Source of the DNA: Deltaproteobacteria bacterium
Lineage (GTDB): Bacteria; Myxococcota_A; UBA796; GCA-2862545
Assembly (NCBI GenBank): GCA_016938035.1
Contig: JAFGVK010000181.1
Coordinates: 24,195-88,194 of the forward strand
Direction of reading: 5' to 3'
Length of the DNA: 64,000 nt
The translations under genes were made by a program, and so were the position numbers. Below the pieces are notes generated by a model. The model was given only the letters and a program-made list of their open reading frames with translations. It had not been told where the DNA came from and made no database searches. Below, in pieces: positions 1-9,080 of the stretch (position 1 is the stretch's first letter; every line of letters begins with the position of its first letter).

Positions 1-1539
1 GTGACCTTCGTCGGCTCTCCAGACGCGGTGGTGGAGGGCGCGTTTCGCGGGATCGAGGCGGCGGGGCGCCTGATCGACATGCGCCACCACAGGGGCGCGC
101 ACCCGCGACAGGGCGCCACCGACGTGTGCCCCTTCGTGCCGGTCCGCGACATCACCATGGGGGAGTGCGCGGAGCTGGCCCGGCAGCTCGGCGAGCGCGT
201 CGGCAGCGCCCTCGGCATCCCCGTCTACCTCTACGAGGAGGCCGCGAGCCGCCCCGAGCGCCGCAACCTCGCCGACGTGCGAGCCGGCGAGTACGAGGCG
301 CTCCCCGACAAGCTCCGCCGCCCCGAGTGGGCCCCCGACTACGGCCCCAGCGCGTGGAGCGAGCGCATCGAGCAGACCGGCGCCACCGTCATCGGCGCCA
401 GGCCCTTCCTCATCGCCTACAACGTCAACCTCAACACCCGCGACAAGCGCAAAGCGATGAAGATCGCCGCCACGGTGCGCGAGAAGGGCATGTACCGGAA
501 GGACGACCGCGGCGAGATCATCCGAGACGAGCACGGGGTAGGGATCCGCGATCCCGGCATGTTCAAGCACGTCAAGGGGATCGGTTGGTACATCGAGGAG
601 TACCGTCGCTGCCAAGTGTCGGTCAACTTCACCAACTACAAGGAGACCCCGGTCCACGTGGTGCACGACGCGATCCGGCGCGTGGCGGACAAGGAGGGGG
701 TAGTGGCCTCCGGCGGCGAGCTGGTGGGCATGGTGCCGATGGAGGCGCTGCTCGACGCTGGCCGGTACTACCTGCAGCGGCAGGGGGTCAACCCTGGCGC
801 ACCGGACTCAGAGCTGATCGCCACCGCCATTCGCTCGATGGGCCTGGACGAGCTGGGACCGTTCAACCCGGACGAGCGGATCATCGAGCGGAGGATGGCG
901 CGGGATGGAGTGCTCGTCAGCAAGACCGTCCGCGACTTCACCGACACCCTCGCCTCCGACGCGCCCGCCCCAGGGGGCGGGTCGGTCGCCGCGCTCTGCG
1001 GAGCGCTCTCCACCGGACTGGCCGCGATGGTCGGGCAGCTCACCACCGGCAAGAAGGGCTACACCGAGCTCAACACCGAGATGAACGAGATGGCGGTGGC
1101 CGCCCAGCGCCTCCGCGAGGCCTTCCTCGCCGACGTGGACGCCGACACCCTCGCCTTCGACGCGATCATGACCGCCCTGTCCATGCCCAAGAGCACCCCG
1201 GACGAGAAGCGCGCCAGGGGCAAAGCGCTGCAGGCCGCGACACGGGGGGCGATCGAGGTGCCGCTGCGCGTGCTGGAGCGCGCCGCGGAGGCGCTGGAGC
1301 TGGTGGCGGTGGCGGCGCGCGGGAACAAGAACGCCCGCTCTGACGCCGGTGTGGCCGCGCTCACCGCAGAGGTCGCCGCAGAGGGCGCCTGGTACAACGT
1401 GCTCATCAACCTCTCTGGGCTCCGCGACGAGGCGCTTCGCGAGGCCTACCGGTTGCGCGCGGACGCGGCGCTAGAGGCGGCCCTCGACCGCTCGCGAGAG
1501 ATCCGAGCGCAGGTGCGGTTGAATTTGACCACGCCCTAA
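1..1539 (+). CDS. ftcD: Formiminotransferase-cyclodeaminase (bifunctional), 5' end cut off by the window
   Basis: Bifunctional enzyme of histidine degradation: it transfers the formimino group of formiminoglutamate to tetrahydrofolate, then deaminates the product to methenyl-THF. The visible 512 residues begin inside the protein: the first residues (TFVG) match about residue 50 of the animal enzyme, so roughly 48 codons lie upstream and the GTG at position 1 is not a true start. The transferase domain spans about residues 1-300, with the HxGxHPRxGxxDVCPF active-site segment at about 29-44. The cyclodeaminase domain runs from about 305 to the end and opens with the family's APGGGSVAA motif. 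The fused layout is known in animals and some bacteria. Urocanate hydratase of the same pathway lies at 29496-31517, on the other strand. The next gene starts 12 bases downstream. Confidence 0.93.
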   Translation: MTFVGSPDAVVEGAFRGIEAAGRLIDMRHHRGAHPRQGATDVCPFVPVRDITMGECAELARQLGERVGSALGIPVYLYEEAASRPERRNLADVRAGEYEALPDKLRRPEWAPDYGPSAWSERIEQTGATVIGARPFLIAYNVNLNTRDKRKAMKIAATVREKGMYRKDDRGEIIRDEHGVGIRDPGMFKHVKGIGWYIEEYRRCQVSVNFTNYKETPVHVVHDAIRRVADKEGVVASGGELVGMVPMEALLDAGRYYLQRQGVNPGAPDSELIATAIRSMGLDELGPFNPDERIIERRMARDGVLVSKTVRDFTDTLASDAPAPGGGSVAALCGALSTGLAAMVGQLTTGKKGYTELNTEMNEMAVAAQRLREAFLADVDADTLAFDAIMTALSMPKSTPDEKRARGKALQAATRGAIEVPLRVLERAAEALELVAVAARGNKNARSDAGVAALTAEVAAEGAWYNVLINLSGLRDEALREAYRLRADAALEAALDRSREIRAQVRLNLTTP

Positions 1540-1550
1540 AATGGGACGGT

Positions 1551-2786
1551 GTGCTTGCCGACCTTGGATCGGAGGGTCGGCAGATATCTCATCAAGTGCT
1601 TTGCGTGAGCTACGATGACAGCTTGGTCCAGAGTCTGCGGCTGGCTGCTCCCGCAGACGCGGTCGTCCACCACGCGGCAAACCTGACCGAAGCGCGTCAG
1701 CACATGGACTCCACCGGGGAGCTCGCCCTGCTGGTCACCGAGCGGGAGCTCACGGATGGAGAAGGGCTAGCCCTCCTCAGCGAGGCGAGGGGCGAGACGC
1801 CACAGACCTCACGCGTGATCGTGCTGCGCCAGGAGTGCGACCCCGCCAGACTGGACCTGGCGCTCAGGCAGGCTGGCCCTTTCCTGCTCATCGCCCCCCC
1901 CGTGGGGTCGGCGGACGTCCACCGCGTCGTCAGGGAGGGACTCGCGCTGCACGGGCAGCACCTCCGCCAGCAGGTCGCCACCGCAGACATGCGCCAAGGC
2001 GTGCTCGACGCGCTTCAGCAGGTGCTCGCCCTCTCAAGCCCTGAGGCCTACTCACGCGCCAACGCGGTGTCCACGCTTGGGATGATCCTTCATTTCGTCC
2101 TCACTGGACGGTCAAGCTGGGAATTCCGCACCGCCGCGACGCTGGCGGACCTCGGCCTGGTGGCGCTGGGACCCGATCTGGCCCGTGCCACGCTGGCGGG
2201 GGGCAGGTCTAGTCCCCGCCAGCGCGCGCTCGCCACCCAGGTCCCCTCGCTGTCGAGCCAGATCCTCGCGCCGGTGCCACAGATGGAGGCGGTGCGATCC
2301 ATTATTTTCCAGGCAGGCAGCGATTACGGCGGCGAGCGGCAGTTGGAGGCGCAGATACTCCTCGTCGCCTCAGTGGTTGTGGGGATGCAGGCGCTCAACT
2401 ACCCGCGGGATCAGATCCTCTCCTACCTGCGTGGTAAGCGCGAGCGATACTCCCAGCAGGTCGTCGACGCGCTGCCCGCCGCGCTGGACCACCTCAAGTC
2501 TCTGCTGTGTCAGGAGGTGCCGCTAGTCAACGCCACACCTGGCATGGTGCTGCGCGACGACCTCGTCGCCCTGGACCGGCTGCTGCTGCCACGCGGAACC
2601 ACGCTCTCCGAGGACTCCCTCCACCGCCTCAGGGTCTGGTCGAGGGCGCACGAGGTGCCCCTCTTGCTGGTGGTCTTCGCCAGGGGCTACTCCCCTGGCG
2701 ACGTCTGCTCCATGCTCTGCAAGAAAGGGGGCTCCCTCGATAACGCCCTCGCTGGAGACACGGGGGTGAGCTCCTACCAGCGATAG
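1551..2786 (+). CDS. Degenerate receiver plus HD-GYP-like protein, copy 1
   Basis: Cytoplasmic protein of 411 residues with no signal peptide. Residues about 15-135 fit a response-regulator receiver fold, but the phosphoacceptor Asp is replaced by Glu (TERELTDGEG aligned to DLxLPDxDG) and the conserved Lys near the end is gone. Residues about 150-320 resemble an HD-GYP/HD domain (AYSRANAVSTLG; LADLGLVALGPD), but the HD pair reads AD and no HHxxxDGxGYP motif remains. A short C-terminal domain follows. It is clearly paralogous to the protein at 3734-4903. Function is unknown; I infer a non-enzymatic signalling or scaffold role. The start is uncertain: GTG at 1551, or GTG at 1596, which aligns better with the start of the paralogue. 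Confidence 0.75.
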   Translation: MLADLGSEGRQISHQVLCVSYDDSLVQSLRLAAPADAVVHHAANLTEARQHMDSTGELALLVTERELTDGEGLALLSEARGETPQTSRVIVLRQECDPARLDLALRQAGPFLLIAPPVGSADVHRVVREGLALHGQHLRQQVATADMRQGVLDALQQVLALSSPEAYSRANAVSTLGMILHFVLTGRSSWEFRTAATLADLGLVALGPDLARATLAGGRSSPRQRALATQVPSLSSQILAPVPQMEAVRSIIFQAGSDYGGERQLEAQILLVASVVVGMQALNYPRDQILSYLRGKRERYSQQVVDALPAALDHLKSLLCQEVPLVNATPGMVLRDDLVALDRLLLPRGTTLSEDSLHRLRVWSRAHEVPLLLVVFARGYSPGDVCSMLCKKGGSLDNALAGDTGVSSYQR

Positions 2787-3733
2787 GACGAAGGGACCGG
2801 AGGCGCGCGGCGGGTGACCGCCCCTGAGGGCGAGGACGGCGTGTTCCTGACCCTCACCCGTCCAGACCGATCGGCCTTGCCCGCGGAGGGCGGGCCAGCG
2901 CGTGCAGATCTCGTGATCGAACCGGGGAGGCCGCGCCAGGTGCGGTCCGCTCCGCCGCACGACAAGGAACCGACGGGCAAGCACATGACCCGTGTCTCGC
3001 CCCCCTTCGACAGGTCCGAGCGCACCGCATCCCCCCACCCACCGTGCGGTTCGCTCCCTCTTGTCCGACCCCTCCCAGGGCGTCGCGGGGGCCCACCAAC
3101 CCGCGGCTGCCGCCCGCGTTCTCACCCACCAGGCGCGAGGCCGGCCGCCCCACCGCGTGCCGTGGAGGCCCTCGCCCCCCTCGGGGGCGCGAGCACAGGG
3201 GGAAACACAGAGGCACCAGGCCGAGAGCCACCAGGGTCTCTCCGACACGGATCTCGAGATCTTCTGCCCGGTCTGCGCCTTCGTCGTCCCTGGAGCAATT
3301 GAGCAGCTCAGCAGCCCCCCACAGGTGAGCCGCAGAGACGATCAGACACCACGCTGGCGGTGTTGAAGCACGGTCGGAACACCTGGATGGTGGGTGCCCG
3401 GGGGGCCGCGTCTGCGCCCGCTCCATCACCACCTGGGAGGGCGACGAGACGCTCAATCCGAGGCTCTCATCCTATGTTGTTTGCCCTTCGACCTCGCCCA
3501 GTCCGTCTGGAGCGAAGGCAGCGGTCTGACGGTGCCCGCGCATCCGCGCCACGACCTGGAGGCGCCTGGGGCTCGACGCCAGAGACCGCGTGTCCCGTCC
3601 CGCACCACAGGTTGGCCCGGACCGCTCGCGCCGCTGTACGCGCTTGTCTCACTATGTCAATCGTCCCTGTCAACCGCACAAAGCCTCAATGGCGACACCG
3701 CCTGGCCGAAAACCCTACGTGAGGGCTAAGCGT
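2787..3733. other. 947-bp intergenic region between the two paralogues
   Basis: No open frame here looks like a protein: the translations are Arg/Pro/Ala-rich antisense-type products. I see no tRNA, no clear terminator and no recognisable RNA family. The stretch from about 3640 to 3733 is less GC-rich than the rest and ends in the GAGGG (3721-3725) ribosome binding site of the next gene, so the promoter of that gene is probably there. The rest is unexplained. Confidence 0.5.
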
Positions 3734-4903
3734 ATGCTACCCAACGTACTGTGCATCACCTACGACTCCAACCTGCTTGAGGCCCTACACGAGATCACAG
3801 CGGGGCTCGCCACCGTCTTTCACGCCGCTACCGCGCGGGAGGCAGCGCAGGCCCTGCAGGAGGTCCCCTGCTTCTCCGTGGTCATCGCCGAGAAGGTCCT
3901 CCCTGATGGCAGCGGCATCACGCTGCTCAAGGAGACGCGGGAGCGCAAGGCCTTCGCCTCCAGGGTGCTGGTGGTGAGAAAGCCCTGCGACCCGGTGGAC
4001 GTGGAGCAGTGTCTGCGCGTGGCGGCGCCCTTCCGCCTCATCACGGTGCCGCTAGATGTGGAGCTGCTGCGCCAGGCAGTGACCGACGGGATCGTCCTCC
4101 ACGACCAACAGCTCGCGGCGAGGCGCCGGGAGGCCGAGATGCGGCGCGGGATCTTTGAGGCGCTCCAGCAGGTGCTCGCGATCGCCAGCCCGGAGGCCTA
4201 CTCCCGAGCCTATGAGATCTCAGTGCTAGGCATGGCCCTGCACTATGTGCTCTCCGGGCGATCGAGCTGGGAGCTGCAGACCGCCGCCATGCTGGCCGAC
4301 CTCGGGCTGGTGGCCCTAGGGCCTGACATCGCCAGGAGCGCCCTCGCGGGGCAGAGCCTGCGCGCACAGCACAAGGAGCTGGCGGAGCGCGTCCCCAGCT
4401 TCTCTACTCAGATCCTGGCGACCATGCCCCACCTGGCCCTGGTCCGAAAGATCATCGCCCAGACCGACCCCACCTGGGAGGACGAGCGACTGTTGGAGGC
4501 CCACATCATCATCGTCGCCTCTGCCGCGGTGACCATGCAGACCCACAACTATCCCCGAGCGCAGATCCTCACCTACCTCAGGGGGAAGCGGCGCCGCTAC
4601 GCTCAGCCGGTGGTGGACGCGCTCCCGACCGCCTGGGAGCAGATCCGCGCCATGGGCTCGCGGGCGATCTCGCTGGTGGACGCCACCGCGGGGCTGGTCC
4701 TCCAGGAGGACCTCAAGGGGAGCGGAGACCTGCTGCTGCTCCCGCGCGGGACGGTGCTCTCTGACGAGATCATCCATCGCGTCCGCGGGTGGTCGCGAGA
4801 GAAGGGCGAGGCGCTGGCCATCCGCGTCTACGCCGAGGACTGCTCCCCCGCCGAGATGTGCGCCAAGCTGTGCCACGACCCCGACGGTCTGGGGCACGAT
4901 TAG
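3734..4903 (+). CDS. Degenerate receiver plus HD-GYP-like protein, copy 2
   Basis: 389-residue paralogue of the protein at 1551-2786, similar over its whole length. The pseudo-receiver (about residues 1-115) has Glu at the phosphoacceptor position (AEKVLPDGSG) and lacks the conserved Lys. The HD-like part has SRAYEISVLGMALHYVLSGRSSWEL and LADLGLVALGPD, again with no HD metal pair, and the GYP region is lost. Both copies keep the same surface motifs (SGRSSWE, YLRGKR), suggesting a shared retained role such as binding a partner. ATG 3734 is chosen because MLPNVLCITYDSN matches the receiver's first strand and GAGGG lies 8 bases upstream; the frame opens earlier, at 3590, but that part is low-complexity. 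Confidence 0.78.
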   Translation: MLPNVLCITYDSNLLEALHEITAGLATVFHAATAREAAQALQEVPCFSVVIAEKVLPDGSGITLLKETRERKAFASRVLVVRKPCDPVDVEQCLRVAAPFRLITVPLDVELLRQAVTDGIVLHDQQLAARRREAEMRRGIFEALQQVLAIASPEAYSRAYEISVLGMALHYVLSGRSSWELQTAAMLADLGLVALGPDIARSALAGQSLRAQHKELAERVPSFSTQILATMPHLALVRKIIAQTDPTWEDERLLEAHIIIVASAAVTMQTHNYPRAQILTYLRGKRRRYAQPVVDALPTAWEQIRAMGSRAISLVDATAGLVLQEDLKGSGDLLLLPRGTVLSDEIIHRVRGWSREKGEALAIRVYAEDCSPAEMCAKLCHDPDGLGHD

Positions 4904-5009
4904 CCACAACATGAGGAGCGCTGGAGGCACCATACGGACGAAGCTGTGCTTTCACCTATCTTGTCCTTGGCACGACTCCTGCTGTTCAGGTGGCTACACA
5001 GGAGGCATC

Positions 5010-5255
5010 ATGCCAAACCGAGACGGAAGCGGCCCCACGGGCCAGGGACCTATGACAGGACGGAGCCAGGGCCGCTGCGCCCAGCGAGCCAGCGGCAGCG
5101 GAGGTCCAGGCTGGGCCGGCGGGCGCGGCGCTGGGCGCGGCGGGGGGCGAGGCGCTCGCTGGGGGGAGCCGGCCCCCGCTGGAGCGCAAGAGGCCACCCT
5201 GGAGGAGCACATGGCCTCACTGGAGCGACAGCTCGCCGCGCTCGCCAAGGAGTAG
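5010..5255 (+). CDS. DUF5320-family small Gly-rich protein
   Basis: 81 residues. The N-terminus MPNRDGSGPTGQGPMTGRSQGRC matches the family signature (GDGTGPxGxGPxTGRxxGxC). A Gly/Arg/Ala-rich middle follows, then a C-terminal amphipathic helix (LEEHMASLERQLAALAKE) that may form a coiled coil. Proteins of this family are often found beside NifB/NifX-type dinitrogenase cofactor-binding proteins; one such domain is in this window at 60876-61769, though not adjacent. The molecular role is unknown. AGGAGG at 4999-5004 fixes the ATG at 5010. The stop codon abuts the stop of the convergent lipoprotein gene. Confidence 0.8.
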   Translation: MPNRDGSGPTGQGPMTGRSQGRCAQRASGSGGPGWAGGRGAGRGGGRGARWGEPAPAGAQEATLEEHMASLERQLAALAKE

Positions 5256-5717
5256 CTAGGCCTCGGGGCAGAGCGAGACGGTCAGGGTGTACTCCGCCGT
5301 GTCGCCGACGGCGTGGTCGCCGGGCTGCAGGGCGATGTGGGCGAACCAGGGGCCGGTCGCGAGGCCGTCCTCATAGTCCGCGGCGATCACCTCGCCCACC
5401 ACCGGGCTCCCTGCCCCCTCCACGTGCAGCCAGGTGGTGCCTGAGTGGGGGCAGGTGCCAGTGCCCAGGTCCAGATCAAAGCCCCAGGCAGGGTCCTCCC
5501 ACACCAGCTCGGCGCGGACGGTCGCGGTGCCCTCGAGCACGGTGAACGCGTGCTTCAGGTGGTCATCCGAGGCCAGCACCTGGTAGGTACCGGAGAAGAC
5601 CTGCTCCTCGCACGTGGGCTCGCTGACCGAGGTGTCCTCGACCGGAGAGGTGTCGTCCACCTCCTCCTTGGGACAGGCAGCGAGCGAGAGGAAGGTCAGG
5701 GCGAGCAGCTTCTTCAT
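5256..5717 (-). CDS. Small secreted lipoprotein of unknown function
   Basis: 153 residues. The signal peptide MKKLLALTFLSLAAC ends in an LAAC lipobox, so the mature protein should be lipid-anchored at about Cys15. An acidic and Thr-rich linker (EEVDDTSPVEDTSVSEPTC) follows, then a beta-rich region of about 115 residues containing four Cys in the mature part after the lipid-anchored one. No family recognised. Convergent with the DUF5320 gene, with adjoining stop codons. The linker type recurs in other lipoproteins of this window. Confidence 0.8.
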   Translation of the reverse strand: MKKLLALTFLSLAACPKEEVDDTSPVEDTSVSEPTCEEQVFSGTYQVLASDDHLKHAFTVLEGTATVRAELVWEDPAWGFDLDLGTGTCPHSGTTWLHVEGAGSPVVGEVIAADYEDGLATGPWFAHIALQPGDHAVGDTAEYTLTVSLCPEA

Positions 5718-5767
5718 GGGGACTCCACTGGTGGGTGCCCCAGAGTAGCCACTCGCCTCAGGGACCG

Positions 5768-6988
5768 CTACTGTCCGCGCTCGACGATGGGCAGGCCGTG
5801 ATCGGCGCTGACCTTGTCATACCAGTCGATGACCTGCCGCACATAGGCCCGCTTGTCGCGGTAGGTGCCCGGGTAGAAGCTGCGCTTAAAGCCGTGGAGC
5901 ACCATATTCCGCAGGTCCACCGACGAGATGCTGAAGGCGTCTCGGGCCTTGGCCAGCTCCTCGGTGACCGTGGTGCTGGAGACCAGGCGGTTGTCGGTGC
6001 AGAGGGTGACGGAGAGGCGGTTCTGGAGCATCTTCCCCAAGGGGTGATCCTCCACCTTCCGAAGCTGCGGCATGGTCTGCATATTCGAGGTGATGCACAC
6101 CTCGAGGGTGATGCGCCGATCGGCCACATACTCGGAGAGCTGGTGCACGTAGCGGGCGGGATCGGGATCCGCGGTCACCGCGTTGGCCGCGAACAGGTGG
6201 GTCCCGTGCCCGATGCGATCCGCGTGCAGGGAGGTGAGCGCCTGGAAGATCGACTCCGGCCCGTAGGCCTCGCCCGCGTGGACCGTCTTCTTCAGGAAGT
6301 GCTCCTGCGCGAAGTCAAAGGCGGCCGTGTGATCGTCGGCCGGGAAGCCAGCCTCGGCACCCGCGAGGTCGAAGCCGACCACCGGGATCCCCAACCTGTC
6401 TCGCGCGTCCACCACCGCCCTGGCGAGAGAGAGGGACGCGAGGCCGTAGACCTCCTTGGTGGGCCACTGCGGGAGGACCCGCATAAAATCCGCGTAATAC
6501 GGCGCGAACCCAGGGGTGAACATCCGCATCGCGCTGGCGATGATGCCATAGCGGAAGGGAGGGCGCCCCTGGGAGACCTGCACAGAGGCCTCGTCTTCGC
6601 GGCGCGCGCGATCCAGCCCGCGATCAACCGCCGAGAGCACCCCAGCGACGTCCAGGCCGGGCCGAACGTGAAGCTGCGGGGCGAAGCGCACCTCCAGGTA
6701 GGTGACCCCCTCTGCGAGGCAGTCCTGAGCGAGCTCGTAGGAGATGCGCTCCAGGGCCTCCGCGTCGGTCATCACGCCACAGGTGTAGCCGAAGCCGTGC
6801 AGATAGTCCGGGAGATCCCTGTAGGTCTTCTTAAACACCAGCTCCTTCAGCCCCTCATCCGTGTACGAGGGGAGGTTCACGTCGCGCTCTTTGGCCAGCT
6901 CGATCAGGGTGCCCAAGCGGAGCGAACCGTCGAGGTGACAGTGGATGTCCGACTTGGGGAGCGCGCGGAGCAGTTCATTCGTTATCAT
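5768..6988 (-). CDS. Adenosine deaminase family protein
   Basis: 406 residues of a metal-dependent TIM-barrel hydrolase. Visible motifs in order: DIHCHLDGS (HxH metal ligands, about residue 15), HAGE (catalytic Glu), RIGHG, and CTDN near the C-terminus where classical adenosine deaminases have NTDD. The second Asp of that pair is Asn here, and the usual ECP.SN is CITSN, so substrate specificity may differ from adenosine. The length exceeds the usual ~340 residues mainly through insertions in the middle (about residues 135-215). GGAGGAAGA just before ATG 6988 supports the start. Only 28 bases separate it from the divergent gene at 7017. Confidence 0.85.
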   Translation of the reverse strand: MITNELLRALPKSDIHCHLDGSLRLGTLIELAKERDVNLPSYTDEGLKELVFKKTYRDLPDYLHGFGYTCGVMTDAEALERISYELAQDCLAEGVTYLEVRFAPQLHVRPGLDVAGVLSAVDRGLDRARREDEASVQVSQGRPPFRYGIIASAMRMFTPGFAPYYADFMRVLPQWPTKEVYGLASLSLARAVVDARDRLGIPVVGFDLAGAEAGFPADDHTAAFDFAQEHFLKKTVHAGEAYGPESIFQALTSLHADRIGHGTHLFAANAVTADPDPARYVHQLSEYVADRRITLEVCITSNMQTMPQLRKVEDHPLGKMLQNRLSVTLCTDNRLVSSTTVTEELAKARDAFSISSVDLRNMVLHGFKRSFYPGTYRDKRAYVRQVIDWYDKVSADHGLPIVERGQ

Positions 6989-7016
6989 TCTTCCTCCGTA
7001 AAGGGTTCAGGATAAC

Positions 7017-7412
7017 ATGAGTTCAGTGACCCCGCGCCTCCCACTGCTGAGCTTTGCGCAGCTGCTCCTCGTGGCGGGCGGCGCGGTGATGGCGATGGGC
7101 GTCCCCGCGCTCGGTGCGCCCCTGCTGCTCCCCCTGTGGTTCGACCCGCTGGGAGGCCGCTGGGAGGCGGCGCTGCTCGCCCTGCTCCTGCTGGGGGTCG
7201 GGGCGCTGTCGCTGCTGGGCTCCCTTGGGATCGCCGCGGCGCTGCTCCTCCGCAGACCGTGGAGCTGGCGCCTGGGGCTGGTGGGAGGCGCGGTGCTCCT
7301 GCCCACCGCCCTGGGTCCGGTGGCGGTGCTGCTCCTTGTCGCGCTGCTCCGCCCCGAGGCACGCGCGGCCTATGGGGTCGGCGCCGCGTCTACTGGCGCG
7401 CCCGAGGCGTGA
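7017..7412 (+). CDS. Small integral membrane protein, unknown function
   Basis: 131 residues, very rich in Leu, Ala and Gly. Three to four hydrophobic segments are visible at roughly residues 9-38, 50-76 and 84-112, separated by short loops with Arg/Trp. No family motif. It begins 28 bases from the divergent deaminase gene, so the two probably share regulatory sequence, and it is followed by a hairpin terminator candidate. Confidence 0.6.
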   Translation: MSSVTPRLPLLSFAQLLLVAGGAVMAMGVPALGAPLLLPLWFDPLGGRWEAALLALLLLGVGALSLLGSLGIAAALLLRRPWSWRLGLVGGAVLLPTALGPVAVLLLVALLRPEARAAYGVGAASTGAPEA

Positions 7413-7429
7413 CACCTCGCAGCAGGCGC

Positions 7430-7466
7430 GGGATGTCGCGGCCCCCCTCCGTCGGGGCGACATCCC
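7430..7466 (+). terminator. Hairpin, probable terminator of the membrane-protein gene
   Basis: Perfect 10-bp inverted repeat: GGGATGTCGC at 7430-7439 and its complement at 7457-7466, with a GC-rich loop that can extend the stem. It lies 17 bases after the stop codon at 7412. There is no T-run. Confidence 0.45.
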
Positions 7467-7534
7467 CACCCTGGGGCCCCACCTCTACCGCGGCGCCCGG
7501 CGCGACGACCGGGGTGCGCCGGCGCTCGGGATGA

Positions 7535-7540
7535 TAGGCT
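7535..7540 (+). promoter_or_regulatory. Candidate -10 box (leaderless type) for the GGT-like gene
   Basis: TAGGCT preceded by TG (extended -10 pattern, TG at 7532-7533) lies only 7 bases before ATG 7548, which would give an almost leaderless mRNA. Similar TAnnnT boxes sit 6-8 bases before the starts at 31588 (+) and 13666 (-). Confidence 0.3.
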
Positions 7541-7547
7541 GGGGACC

Positions 7548-9080
7548 ATGAGCACAGGTATCCTCTCAGCCGGAGACCCCCAGACCGCCCAGGCGGGCGC
7601 TGTCGCACTGGAGGCCGGAGGCACCGCGATCGACGCGGTGGTCGCGGCGGCCTTCGCCGCCTTCTTCGCCGAGGGGCCGCTGTGCTCCCCCGCGGGCGGG
7701 GGGCTGCTGCTCTCGGCCTCGCCAGGAGCGGCACCGCAGGCGCTGGACTTCTTCTCCGTGACCCCAGGGCTGGGGAGCGGGGGCCTGCGACCCGAGGACT
7801 TCCACCCGGTGACCGCAGATTTTGGACCCACCACGCAGGTCTTCCACGTCGGGAGGTCCTCCATCGCCGTGCCTGGCGCCCTGGCCGGGCTGCTGGAGGC
7901 TCATGATCGCGGGGGCAGGCTGCCCCTCTCCGAGGTCCTCGCCCCGGCCATCCACCTGGGGCGTCGGGGGGCTCGCCTCGGGCCGATGATGGGCTGGGTC
8001 TTTGAGCTGCTGCGCCCGATCCTGACCCTGACCCCCGGAGCCCGCGCCCTGTACCAGGTGGGCGGCGCGGTGGCGAGCGCGGGCGACACCGTCACGAACC
8101 GGGACCTCGCCGCGCTCCTGGAGGCGCTGGGCCGCGACCGGCCCGGGGCGCTCCGCCTGTGGCGCGAGGAGCTGCTGGAGGCGGCGGGCCCCGCCGCGGG
8201 TGGGCTGCTCACCCGAGAGGACCTGGACCGCTTCCGCCCCACCTGGCGGACGCCCCTCTGCGTCCCGTTCCACGGGCACCGCGTCTACACCCCCCCACCG
8301 CCCGCGTCGGGGGGCGCGCTGGTCTCGCTGGCGCTGGCGCTGGCCGAGCGCCTCGCGCTGTGGGAGCGCGGACCTGTGGCGCTGGCGCTCGGCACCGCCG
8401 AGGTGCTTCGGGAGGTGAGCCTCGCCCGCGCCGCCCAGGGGGCGCTCGACAGCGAGCGCGCCAGAGGACTCCTAGATCCCCGCGACCTCGCCGATCGCGC
8501 GGAGCGCCTGGAGTCCCAGCTCGGTGGCACCACCCACATCTCGGTGCTGGACCGCTGGGGAGGCGCCGCCTCGCTGACCATGTCCAACGGCGAGGGCTCG
8601 GGGCACGTCGTCGCGGGCCTGGGGGTCCACCTCAACAACTTCCTCGGCGAGGAGGACCTGCACCCCGCCGGCTTCCACCGCGGCGTCCCCGGCGCCCCGC
8701 TGACCACCATGATGACCCCCACCCTAGCCCTCCGCGACGGGGTGCCGGTGCTCGCCCTCGGCAGCGGGGGCTCCAACCGGATCCGCTCGGTGGTGTTCCA
8801 GGTGCTGCTGCGCCACCTGGGGGCGGGAAGCCCCCTGGAGGAGGCGGTGCTCGCGCCGCGGCTCCACGTCGAGGGCGAGTCGCTCGCGCTGGAGGCTGAG
8901 GGGCTCCCCCCAGCGGCCCTGGCGGCGCTGACCGCGCGATGGTCCCAGCACAGCGTCTTCTCGGAGCGGAGCCTGTACTTCGGTGGCGTCCACGCCGTCT
9001 GCTCGGCGGGTGGGGTGGGCGATCCGCGCCGCGACGGGGCCTGTCTCGTGATACCCTCGCGCGATCCCAAGGAGCTCTGA
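7548..9080 (+). CDS. Gamma-glutamyltransferase family protein (Ntn hydrolase)
   Basis: 510 residues of the GGT/acylase family. These proteins cleave themselves before a conserved Thr, which becomes the nucleophile that transfers or hydrolyses gamma-glutamyl groups (e.g. of glutathione). The processing site is visible as GGTTHISVLD with Thr at about residue 327. The small-subunit motifs MSNGEGSG, the NNFLGEED segment and GSGGSNRIRS follow in family order. No N-terminal signal peptide is seen (it begins MSTGILSAGDPQTAQAGA), so it is probably cytoplasmic, unlike the periplasmic enteric enzyme. Substrate is not predictable. The stop TGA overlaps the ATG of the next gene by one base, indicating co-translation. 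Confidence 0.85.
   Translation: MSTGILSAGDPQTAQAGAVALEAGGTAIDAVVAAAFAAFFAEGPLCSPAGGGLLLSASPGAAPQALDFFSVTPGLGSGGLRPEDFHPVTADFGPTTQVFHVGRSSIAVPGALAGLLEAHDRGGRLPLSEVLAPAIHLGRRGARLGPMMGWVFELLRPILTLTPGARALYQVGGAVASAGDTVTNRDLAALLEALGRDRPGALRLWREELLEAAGPAAGGLLTREDLDRFRPTWRTPLCVPFHGHRVYTPPPPASGGALVSLALALAERLALWERGPVALALGTAEVLREVSLARAAQGALDSERARGLLDPRDLADRAERLESQLGGTTHISVLDRWGGAASLTMSNGEGSGHVVAGLGVHLNNFLGEEDLHPAGFHRGVPGAPLTTMMTPTLALRDGVPVLALGSGGSNRIRSVVFQVLLRHLGAGSPLEEAVLAPRLHVEGESLALEAEGLPPAALAALTARWSQHSVFSERSLYFGGVHAVCSAGGVGDPRRDGACLVIPSRDPKEL

Noticed and set aside
2940..3015. Possible degenerate copy of the 92-bp element on the minus strand
   Set aside because: Only scattered agreement around ACGGGTCATGTGC; needs gaps and falls to background similarity.
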